This document shows, one piece after another, positions 8,156-15,556 of a stretch of 64,000 bases of DNA. Position numbers and translations under genes: made by a program. This stretch comes from Gordonia sp. KTR9. GTDB taxonomy: Bacteria > Actinomycetota > Actinomycetes > Mycobacteriales > Mycobacteriaceae. Below the pieces are notes generated by a model, which had not been told where the DNA came from, did no database searches, and saw only the letters and a program-made list of their open reading frames with translations. The stretch spans positions 1,240,001-1,304,000 of the forward strand of contig NC_018581.1 of assembly GCF_000143885.2 (NCBI RefSeq), read 5' to 3'. Each line of letters starts with the position of its first letter. Positions within the stretch are counted from its first letter, which is position 1.

Positions 8156-8824
8156 ATGGCGGACCAGAAGGGCGCGCTGCTGGGTCTGCAGCGGACCAAC
8201 CTGCGTGAGCAGGCAGTCGCGGCCCTGCGTACCGCCATCACCAGCGGTGAGCTCCGCCCTCGCAGTGCGCTCGTCGAAACCGAGTTGTCCGAACGTCTGG
8301 GTATCAGCCGCGGAACGCTGCGCGAGGCATTGCGCCAGCTGCAACAGGAGGGCCTCGTGGTGTCGGGCGCGCGTGGCCGGCTCTCGGTGCGCAGCCTCGA
8401 TCAGAAGGAGGTCCGCGACATCTTCGCCGTGCGCGGTGCCCTCGAATCCCTCGCCGCATCCGAACTCGCCGCGCAGCCCGAACGAGACGGCCATGTCGCC
8501 GAGCTGAGGGACACCCTGTCGCGGATGGAGAGCGCCGGCACCGAACGGCTCGACGATCGCATCGAAGCCGATCTCGACTTCCACCGCGCGTTGTGTCGCC
8601 TCACCGGCAACGACACGCTCGTGCACTCGTGGACCTCCCTCGAGGGTTCGATCCGCATGTCGATCATGTACGCCGGCACCGATCGTGCCGTGGGCAACAT
8701 GGACGTGGCCCGTCACGCCGTCATCATCGACGCCATTGCCGCCGGGGACCCGGGCGGGGCGCGGGACGCTGTTGTCGCACATCTGAACTGGGCTGCCGAC
8801 AACCTCATCGCGACTGCGATCTGA
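8156..8824 (+). CDS. GntR-family regulator, FadR/FCD subfamily
   Basis: 222-residue regulator with an N-terminal winged helix, seen as ETELSERLGISRGTLREALR, and a C-terminal all-helical FCD domain beginning near EVRDIFAVRGALESLAA. The FCD domain commonly binds an organic acid or sugar acid through a metal. ATG 8156 is chosen because CAGGAGGACGGGC precedes it; the longer frame from 8072 runs through the operators. It follows the transketolase genes and most likely represses the divergent catabolic locus and itself. Confidence 0.9.
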   Translation: MADQKGALLGLQRTNLREQAVAALRTAITSGELRPRSALVETELSERLGISRGTLREALRQLQQEGLVVSGARGRLSVRSLDQKEVRDIFAVRGALESLAASELAAQPERDGHVAELRDTLSRMESAGTERLDDRIEADLDFHRALCRLTGNDTLVHSWTSLEGSIRMSIMYAGTDRAVGNMDVARHAVIIDAIAAGDPGGARDAVVAHLNWAADNLIATAI

Positions 8825-8857
8825 CGCGTAATCACGTCCCCGCGTAAGTTGGACGCC

Positions 8858-9841
8858 ATGCGATTCGGACTCTTCATTCCCCAGGGCTGGCGTCTCGATC
8901 TCGTGGGTGTGGAACCCGCGGACCAGTGGGGGGTGATGTCGTCGGTCGCCGACCGCGCCGAGTCGGGCGGCTGGGACTCGGTGTGGGTCTACGACCATTT
9001 CCACACCGTGCCGCTGCCGACCGACGAGGCCACCCACGAGGCATGGACGCTGGTGGCGGCGCTCGCCGCCACCACCAGTCGGGTCGAGATCGGGCAGATG
9101 TGCACCGCGATGAGTTATCGCAACCCGATGTACCTGGCCAAGGTCGCGGCCACCGCCGACCTGATCTCCGGCGGTCGCGTGCAGATGGGCATCGGCGGCG
9201 GGTGGTACGAACACGAGTGGCGGGCATACGGTTACGGATTCCCGTCGGCGGGTGAGCGGCTGGCGCGACTCGACGAGGGCGTGCAGATCATGAAGCAGGC
9301 CTGGGAGACCGGGCGGGCGACCCTCGACGGCAAGCACTACACCGTCGACGACGCCATCTGTGCCCCGCAGCCCACGGCCGGACGGTTGCCGCTGTGGATC
9401 GCCGGCGGCGGGGAGAAGAAGACCCTGCGGATCGCGGCGAAGTACGCCGACTACACCAACTTCGACGGCACGCCGGAAGGTTTCACGCACAAATCGGAGG
9501 TGCTGAAACAGCACTGTGCCGATCTCGGACGCGACTTCGAGTCGATCACCCGGTCGGCCAACTACAACGTCATGCTCGGTGAGACCGAGGCCGACGTGGA
9601 GCGCAAACTCGCCGACCTCGAAGCCCGGCTGAGCAAGACCGTCGGACCCGACGCCGCCGCCGGCAGTCTCGGAGCATTCCGGGGTATGCCCGCGGTCGGT
9701 ACACCCGAACAGGTCGCGGAGAACCTGCGGGGCCTCGCCGAGGCCGGTATGGCATACGGGATCTGCTACTTCCCGAACATCGCCGTCGACCGCGAGGATC
9801 TCGAACTGTTCGAGGAGCGGGTCATCCCGGCGTTGCGCTGA
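8858..9841 (+). CDS. LLM-class F420-dependent oxidoreductase
   Basis: 327-residue luciferase-like TIM-barrel enzyme. It begins MRFGLFIPQGWRLDL and continues with WDSVWVYDHFHTVP, TSRVEIGQMCTAMSYRNP and GGGWYEHEW, all typical of the F420-dependent LLM group in mycobacteria and relatives. F420 rather than FMN use is inferred from subfamily resemblance. ATG 8858 is preferred over TTG 8849. It stands alone, convergent with the aminotransferase gene 23 bases away. The substrate is unknown. Confidence 0.88.
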   Translation: MRFGLFIPQGWRLDLVGVEPADQWGVMSSVADRAESGGWDSVWVYDHFHTVPLPTDEATHEAWTLVAALAATTSRVEIGQMCTAMSYRNPMYLAKVAATADLISGGRVQMGIGGGWYEHEWRAYGYGFPSAGERLARLDEGVQIMKQAWETGRATLDGKHYTVDDAICAPQPTAGRLPLWIAGGGEKKTLRIAAKYADYTNFDGTPEGFTHKSEVLKQHCADLGRDFESITRSANYNVMLGETEADVERKLADLEARLSKTVGPDAAAGSLGAFRGMPAVGTPEQVAENLRGLAEAGMAYGICYFPNIAVDREDLELFEERVIPALR

Positions 9842-9864
9842 GCTTGTCGCACCTCAGCCGGCAG

Positions 9865-11031
9865 TCAGAGTCGGCGTAGCCGCTCGGCGGCCTCGGCGAT
9901 CACGTCGTCGCGTTTGGCGAAGGCGAATCGGAGCAGATGGTGCCAGGGCTCTCGGTCGTCGGTGAACACGCTCACCGGCACCGCGGCGACGCCGATGCGT
10001 TCGGGTAGCGACCGGCAGAATTCGATGCCGTCGTCGACGCCGAGCGGCCGTGGGTCGGCGCAGACGAAATATGTTGCCTCGCTCCGGTGTACCGCGAAAC
10101 CCGCATCTGTCAGGGCGGTCGAGATCAGGTCGCGTTTGGCCTGCAGTGCCAGCGCGGATTCGCGTACCCAACCCATTTCGTGGTCCAGGGCGTGCGCCAC
10201 CGCGGGCTGGAACGGTCCGGAGCCGACGTAGGACATGTACTGCTTGGCCGTTCGTGTCGCGGCGACGAGTTCGGGCGGTCCGCTCACCCAGCCGACCTTC
10301 CAGCCGGTGCAGTTGAAGGTCTTCGCGGCGCTGGAGATCCGCAGTGTGCGTTCCCGCATCCCCGGCAGCGTCGCCAGCGGGGTGTGGGTCCGCCCGTCGA
10401 AGACGAGGTGTTCGTAGACCTCGTCGGTGACGGCAACCACGTCGTGTTCGACGCACAGCCGTGCGATCTCGGCGAGATCGTCGGGCGACAGGACGGTGCC
10501 CGTCGGGTTGTGCGGGCTGTTCACCAGCACCATCGACGTCCTCGGCCCGAAGGCCGCGGCGAGACGATCGCGATCCAGGCGGAAACCGTCGCCGTCGGGG
10601 ACCAGCGGTACGACGCGCCGCACACCCCCGGCCATCGCGACGGTGGCGGCGTAGGCGTCGTAGTACGGCTCGATCATGATGACCTCGTCGCCCGGTTCCA
10701 CCAGCCCGACGACGGCGCCCGCGATCGCCTCGGTGGCCCCGACGGTGATCAGCACCTCGCGGTCCGGGTCGTAGTCCAGGCCGTACAGGTCGTGTTGCTG
10801 CCGCGCGACGGCGTCACGCAACTCCGGCACCCCGATCCCCGGCGGATACTGATTGCGCCCGTCGGTGATGGCCTTCCGTGCGGCGTCGAGCATCGACGCC
10901 GGCCCGTCGGTGTCCGGGAAGCCCTGTCCGAGGTTCACGGCGTCGTGCGCGACCGCCAGCGCCGACATCTCGGCGAAGATCGTCGTGGCGAACGGACGCA
11001 GGCGGCGGGTTGTCCTGTCCTCGAATGACAT
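9865..11031 (-). CDS. dapC: PLP-dependent aminotransferase, DapC-like
   Basis: 388-residue fold-type I aminotransferase. It closely resembles the recalled sequence of M. tuberculosis Rv0858c, annotated as N-succinyldiaminopimelate aminotransferase of lysine and peptidoglycan precursor synthesis. Visible signatures are VNLGQGFPDTDGP, NQYPPGIG, VTVGATEAIAGAV, NSPHNPTGTVLS, TDEVYEHLVFDG, and the PLP lysine in SSAAKTFNCTGWKVGW. ATG 11031 is preferred to GTG 11040. Its position near xpb agrees with the mycobacterial order. Related kynurenine or methionine aminotransferases cannot be excluded. Confidence 0.85.
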   Translation of the reverse strand: MSFEDRTTRRLRPFATTIFAEMSALAVAHDAVNLGQGFPDTDGPASMLDAARKAITDGRNQYPPGIGVPELRDAVARQQHDLYGLDYDPDREVLITVGATEAIAGAVVGLVEPGDEVIMIEPYYDAYAATVAMAGGVRRVVPLVPDGDGFRLDRDRLAAAFGPRTSMVLVNSPHNPTGTVLSPDDLAEIARLCVEHDVVAVTDEVYEHLVFDGRTHTPLATLPGMRERTLRISSAAKTFNCTGWKVGWVSGPPELVAATRTAKQYMSYVGSGPFQPAVAHALDHEMGWVRESALALQAKRDLISTALTDAGFAVHRSEATYFVCADPRPLGVDDGIEFCRSLPERIGVAAVPVSVFTDDREPWHHLLRFAFAKRDDVIAEAAERLRRL

Positions 11032-11162
11032 GGATCCCACAGTGGCACAGGTGCACTCTGCGAGGACACCGGACCTGTCCCGAACTGCGGGTTCGACGGG
11101 GTCGCGGTGGGTGCTGCCGGAGTGACAGACTGACCCCAGTCGCCGACGGATGAGGAGGAGCG

Positions 11163-12830
11163 ATGCCGCGCAATCCCGGCGAGCACTTCGCCGGCTACAC
11201 CATCATCCGACTCGTCGGCCGCGGCGGGATGGGCGAGATCTATCTCGCGAGACACCCGCATCTGCCGCGTAACGAGGCGCTCAAAGTCCTGCCCGCCGAT
11301 CTCAGCCGTGACCCGATGTACCGGCAGCGCTTCGTCAAAGAAGCCGAGCACGCCTCGAGTGTCGTGCACCCGGCGATCGTGACGATCTTCAACTCCGGCG
11401 AGTACGACGGCCACCTGTGGATCGCGATGGAGTACATCGACGGCATCGATGCACTCAAGTTGCTCCGGCAGAACCCGCAGGGGCTCGACACCCCGACGGT
11501 GATCGCCATCGTGCGTGCCGTCGGCGCGGCGCTGGACCGCGCGCACGCAACCGGACTCCTGCACCGCGACGTCAAGCCGGCCAACATCCTGCTCCAGGGC
11601 GTGGGTGGCCCGGAGCCGCGAGTGTTGCTCGCGGACTTCGGGATCGCCAAATCCGAACAGGACGTCAGTCACCTCACCTCGACCAACGTCTTCCTCGGCA
11701 CCGTCGCCTACGCGGCCCCCGAGCAGCTGCTCGGCGATCCGGTGGACCCGCGGGCGGACCAGTACGCCCTCGCCGCCACCGTCTTCGAACTGCTGACCGG
11801 CCGGCCGCCGTTCCAGGGTGCGAGCACCGCGTCGATCATCGCCCATCATCTGCAGTCGATGCCGCCGCGCCCGTCGACCCTGCGCCCGGGCATCTCGGGC
11901 AGCGTCGACGCGGTGTTCGGTCGCGCGCTCGCGAAGGAGCCCGACCGCCGCTACGGGTCCTGCCGCGAGTTCGCCGCGGACCTCGAACGCGCGCTCACGG
12001 CACCGCAGCTGTCCAAGGAGCCGACGGTGCGTGCACCGGCGCGCGTGCCACCGCCGGTACCGGTTCCGGGACCGCCGGCGAGCCATCCACCTGGACCGCA
12101 ACCGTATTCGAACCATCTCCCGCCGCCCGGTACGTATCCCGGCGGGTATCCCTCGCAGGCCGGCTTCGCGCCGCCCCCGCCGAAGAAGCGGTCCGGGCTG
12201 CTGATCGCCCTGGGCTCGCTCGCGGCGATCCTCGTCCTCGCGATCGCCGCCGGGGTCGTGTACGTCGCGACGCAGGTGTCGAGCGCGCCGTCCGCGGGCG
12301 GCACCTCGACGTCGCGATCCACCACGGCCGCCGGGCCGGAGACCACCACCTCCGCTGCGGGCACCTCGGCGCCCCGCACGCCCGACACCTCGACCTCGGC
12401 GGTCAACGGGCCAGGGGACGTGGAGGTCGGCGAATGCATCGGCATCGCCACCGATTCCGGGTCGGCGACGAGTGTGAACGCCTCGAAGGTCGACTGCGAT
12501 TCAGCCGGGCTCAACTTCTACACCGCGTCGAAGATCGCCTCGTCGACGTCGTGCGCGAGCCCGCAGAATTCGACGCTCACCTTCCCGGACAGCACCGACA
12601 AGCTCTGTCTCACACCGAATTTCTACGAGGACCTCTGTTATCTGGTGCCGCTCTCGGGCGGTTCCCTCGCCGACTACCGGGAAGCCCCCTGCGCCAGTGC
12701 GGCGACGGCGCAGACGGTCCTCGCCCGTGTCACCACGCGCTCGGACGCCTCGGTGACCTGCTCCGGCGACGAGACCAAATGGGTCTTCTACGAACCGGAG
12801 TCGATCGGGTACTGCCTCGTCGAGACGTGA
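11163..12830 (+). CDS. Transmembrane Ser/Thr protein kinase (PknB-like catalytic domain)
   Basis: 555-residue Hanks-type kinase. The Gly loop is GRGGMGE (19-25), the catalytic Lys is K41, HRDVKPAN begins at 134 and DFG is at 158-160; the APE equivalent is in AYAAPEQ. A Pro-rich juxtamembrane region precedes one transmembrane helix at about 344-372. The remaining about 180 residues are outside the cell: a Ser/Thr-rich stalk, then a small domain with several Cys. ATG follows GAGGAGGAGCG. It stands between dapC and xpb. The sensor domain matches no family I recognise and is unlike the RCC1 sensors of the two kinases at 34.6-39.3 kb. Confidence 0.9.
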   Translation: MPRNPGEHFAGYTIIRLVGRGGMGEIYLARHPHLPRNEALKVLPADLSRDPMYRQRFVKEAEHASSVVHPAIVTIFNSGEYDGHLWIAMEYIDGIDALKLLRQNPQGLDTPTVIAIVRAVGAALDRAHATGLLHRDVKPANILLQGVGGPEPRVLLADFGIAKSEQDVSHLTSTNVFLGTVAYAAPEQLLGDPVDPRADQYALAATVFELLTGRPPFQGASTASIIAHHLQSMPPRPSTLRPGISGSVDAVFGRALAKEPDRRYGSCREFAADLERALTAPQLSKEPTVRAPARVPPPVPVPGPPASHPPGPQPYSNHLPPPGTYPGGYPSQAGFAPPPPKKRSGLLIALGSLAAILVLAIAAGVVYVATQVSSAPSAGGTSTSRSTTAAGPETTTSAAGTSAPRTPDTSTSAVNGPGDVEVGECIGIATDSGSATSVNASKVDCDSAGLNFYTASKIASSTSCASPQNSTLTFPDSTDKLCLTPNFYEDLCYLVPLSGGSLADYREAPCASAATAQTVLARVTTRSDASVTCSGDETKWVFYEPESIGYCLVET

Positions 12831-12842
12831 GGAGCGGGGGGC

Positions 12843-14522
12843 TCAGTCCGCGGACGTCGTGTCACCGATCGTCGGGCCGAGGAGGTCGTCGGCGTCGGTG
12901 ATGCGGTAGGCGTAACCCTGCTCGGCGAGGAACCGCTGGCGGTGCGCGGCGTAGTCGGCGTCGAGGGTGTCGCGGGAGACCACGGAGTAGAAGTGCGCCT
13001 GTCCGCCATCGCGTTTCGGACGCAGCAGCCGGCCGAGGCGCTGTGCCTCTTCCTGACGTGAGCCGAAAGTCCCCGACACCTGCACCGCGACCGACGCCTC
13101 GGGGAGGTCGATGGAGAAGTTCGCCACCTTCGAGACCACGAGGGTCTGCAACTCGCCGGAACGGAACCGGTCGAACAGCACCTCGCGTTCCTTGTTCTTG
13201 GTCGAACCCTGGATGACCGGAGAGTCGAGCTCGCGACCGAGCTCTTCCAGCTGATCGATGTAGGCACCGATGATCAGGGTCTGCTGGCCCTGGTGCTTGT
13301 CGAGGATCGCCTTGACCACGTTGACCTTGGTGTGTGCCGTCGAGCAGAGCTTGTACTTCTCCTCGGGCTCGGCGACCGCGTACTGCAGACGCTCCTCGTC
13401 GGTCAGGGTCACGCGCACCTCGACGCAGTCGGCCGGGGCGATCCAGCCCTGCGCCTCGATGTCCTTCCACGGTGCGTCGTAGCGCTTGGGACCGATGAGG
13501 CTGAAGACGTCGCCCTCGCGGCCGTCCTCGCGGACCAGGGTCGCGGTGAGACCGAGTCGACGGCGCGACTGCAGGTCGGCCGTCATCCGGAAGACGGGAG
13601 CGGGGAGCAGGTGGACCTCGTCGTAGATGATCAGGCCCCAGTCGCGCGAATCGAACAGGTCGAGATTGCGGTACTCGCCCTTCGACTTCCGCGTCATCAC
13701 CTGATACGTCGCGATCGTGACCGGTCGGATTTCCTTGCGCTCGCCCGAGTACTCGCCGATCTCTTCCTCGGTGAGCGTCGTCCGCGCGATGAGTTCGCGT
13801 TTCCACTGCCGCCCGGCGACGGTGTTTGTCACCAGAATCAGCGTCGTCGCGCCGGCCTTGGCCATCGCCGCGGCGCCGACCATCGTCTTGCCCGCCCCGC
13901 AGGGGAGAACCACCACGCCGGAGCCGCCGGCCCAGAACGAGTCGGCAGCCATCTCCTGGTAATCGCGCAGTTGCCAGTCGTCCTGGGCGAGCTCGATGGC
14001 GTGCGCCTCGCCGTCGACGTACCCGGCCAGGTCCTCGGCGGGCCACCCCACCTTCAGCAGCACCTGCTTGAGGCGACCGCGCTCCGACGGATGCACGATG
14101 ACGGTGTCGTCGTCGATGCGCGCGCCCAGCATCGGTGCCACCTTCTTGTTGCGCATCACCTCGATCAGGACAGCCTGGTCGAAGCTGACGAGGGTGAGGC
14201 CGTGCGCCGGGTGCTTCACCAGTTGGAGCCGGCCGAACCGCCCCATCGTGTCCACGACGTCCATCAGCAGCGGCTGGGGCACCGCGTAGCGCGAGTACGT
14301 CACGAGGGCGTCGACGACCTGTTCGGCGTCGTGACCTGCGGCGCGGGCGTTCCACAGCGCGAGCGGGGTGACCCGGTAGGTGTGGACGTGCTCGGGGGCA
14401 CGTTCGAGTTCGGCAAAGGGTGCGATCGCCGCGCGCGCCGCCGCGGCGTCGGGGTGATCCACCTCGAGCAGCAGCGTCTTGTCGGATTGCACGATCAGGG
14501 GTCCGTCGGTCACCCGGTCCAT
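12843..14522 (-). CDS. ercc3: XPB-type 3'-5' DNA repair helicase
   Basis: 559-residue superfamily 2 helicase, very similar to the recalled M. tuberculosis Rv0861c (XPB/Ercc3). An N-terminal damage-recognition region is followed by LRDYQEMAADSFWAGG, Walker A PCGAGKT, Walker B DEVH in IYDEVHLLPAP, motif III TATLVRE and motif VI QRLGRLLRP. It unwinds DNA in nucleotide-excision-type repair (family knowledge). The ATG at 14522 is used; a GTG three codons later would match the mycobacterial start. An XPB-associated protein lies upstream, separated here by an MpaB-like gene. Confidence 0.95.
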   Translation of the reverse strand: MDRVTDGPLIVQSDKTLLLEVDHPDAAAARAAIAPFAELERAPEHVHTYRVTPLALWNARAAGHDAEQVVDALVTYSRYAVPQPLLMDVVDTMGRFGRLQLVKHPAHGLTLVSFDQAVLIEVMRNKKVAPMLGARIDDDTVIVHPSERGRLKQVLLKVGWPAEDLAGYVDGEAHAIELAQDDWQLRDYQEMAADSFWAGGSGVVVLPCGAGKTMVGAAAMAKAGATTLILVTNTVAGRQWKRELIARTTLTEEEIGEYSGERKEIRPVTIATYQVMTRKSKGEYRNLDLFDSRDWGLIIYDEVHLLPAPVFRMTADLQSRRRLGLTATLVREDGREGDVFSLIGPKRYDAPWKDIEAQGWIAPADCVEVRVTLTDEERLQYAVAEPEEKYKLCSTAHTKVNVVKAILDKHQGQQTLIIGAYIDQLEELGRELDSPVIQGSTKNKEREVLFDRFRSGELQTLVVSKVANFSIDLPEASVAVQVSGTFGSRQEEAQRLGRLLRPKRDGGQAHFYSVVSRDTLDADYAAHRQRFLAEQGYAYRITDADDLLGPTIGDTTSAD

Positions 14523-14568
14523 TGTCCAGAAAGCACCGACGGTTGTCAGCGACGGGGCACGATGTGGG

Positions 14569-15534
14569 TCAGAACACGGGGATTCCGAGCTTGCGTCGAA
14601 CCCGCAGGTCCACCAGGTTGAGCCGGAAGATCCCGCGCAGCACGGGCGCCACCAGGGGGTCGACGAGACGGAATCCGGCGAGCGCCCGCTGGTACCGGCG
14701 CTCGTCGCGTTCGGTCCACCGCCACCGCATCATCTCGCGGAACTCCGGCGGGAGACCGGCCTTGATCGCGTAGGCGAGCGACGATCCGAGCGTGATGTGC
14801 GCGAGCGTGCCGAGCGGGCCCACGCGGTACTCCAGGAACGACAGGTCGGCGAGGCTGCGCAGCTCGTCCCGGACCGGGTCGTCGATCCGCAGCGAGGCCA
14901 GTTCGGCGTTCCAGTAGACGAGGAGGTCGTCGTAGGTCGCCGGCCATCTCTCGCGGGGCACGTTGAGTGCGGTGCCCAGCGGGTGCGCCTGGGTGAGCAC
15001 CATCTCCTTCTCCTCGGCACTCAGGGGGCCGTAGAGCAGTTCGTACTGGTCGATGAAGTATTTGAGCAGGCACACCGCGACCCACAGCTGCAGACGCGAG
15101 TCGTTCCCGCTGTAGCGCACGGGACTCGTCGCGGTCGAGTACACCTGGTCGTGGACGCGACCGACGGCGTCGTGGATGTAGGCCTTGTCGTCGTCGGTGC
15201 CCATCAGTGCGACGGCGAGGAACGTCCCGGTGGTCCGCCCGCGTTTGATGGGCCGCTTGATCGCGTTGCCCGACGGCACCCGGCTCTCGTGGACGCCGTA
15301 ACCGACCTTCGGGTTGGCCAGCTGCATGATCACGTTGGCGCCGGCGAGCGATGGCCCGATGGCGGTGACCAGATCGGCCGGTCGCGTCACCCGGGGACGC
15401 TTGCGCGAGGGTTTCATCCGGGCGACGAGGTCGTGCTGATAGGTGTCGGCGACAGAGCTGTCGAGATGGTCACCTGCGGGGAGGTCGCGTGCCGCGGTCA
15501 TACCCGAGCTTACCAAGGATGAGACGTCTGTCAC
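14569..15534 (-). CDS. MpaB/Lcp-like oxygenase-family protein (DUF2236)
   Basis: Roughly 321-residue helical protein of the DUF2236 family, which includes fungal MpaB and rubber oxygenase Lcp, haem-dependent oxygenases (family knowledge). Supporting segments are VHESRVPSGNAIKRPIKRGRTT-like sequence near residue 80, followed by HDAVGRVHDQV and LLKYFIDQYELLYGPLS. The conserved histidines that could ligand haem lie in the middle third. The start is uncertain: GTG 15534 or ATG 15501. It sits between xpb and its usual neighbour, which are adjacent in M. tuberculosis, so it looks inserted. Its substrate is unknown. Confidence 0.75.
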   Translation of the reverse strand: MTDVSSLVSSGMTAARDLPAGDHLDSSVADTYQHDLVARMKPSRKRPRVTRPADLVTAIGPSLAGANVIMQLANPKVGYGVHESRVPSGNAIKRPIKRGRTTGTFLAVALMGTDDDKAYIHDAVGRVHDQVYSTATSPVRYSGNDSRLQLWVAVCLLKYFIDQYELLYGPLSAEEKEMVLTQAHPLGTALNVPRERWPATYDDLLVYWNAELASLRIDDPVRDELRSLADLSFLEYRVGPLGTLAHITLGSSLAYAIKAGLPPEFREMMRWRWTERDERRYQRALAGFRLVDPLVAPVLRGIFRLNLVDLRVRRKLGIPVF

Positions 15535-15556
15535 AGGACGTCTCTATCGGCCGGAT

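Noticed and set aside
7556..9514. 652-residue minus-strand open frame
   Set aside because: Runs antisense through the transketolase, gntR and LLM genes, which all have family motifs; typical high-GC shadow.
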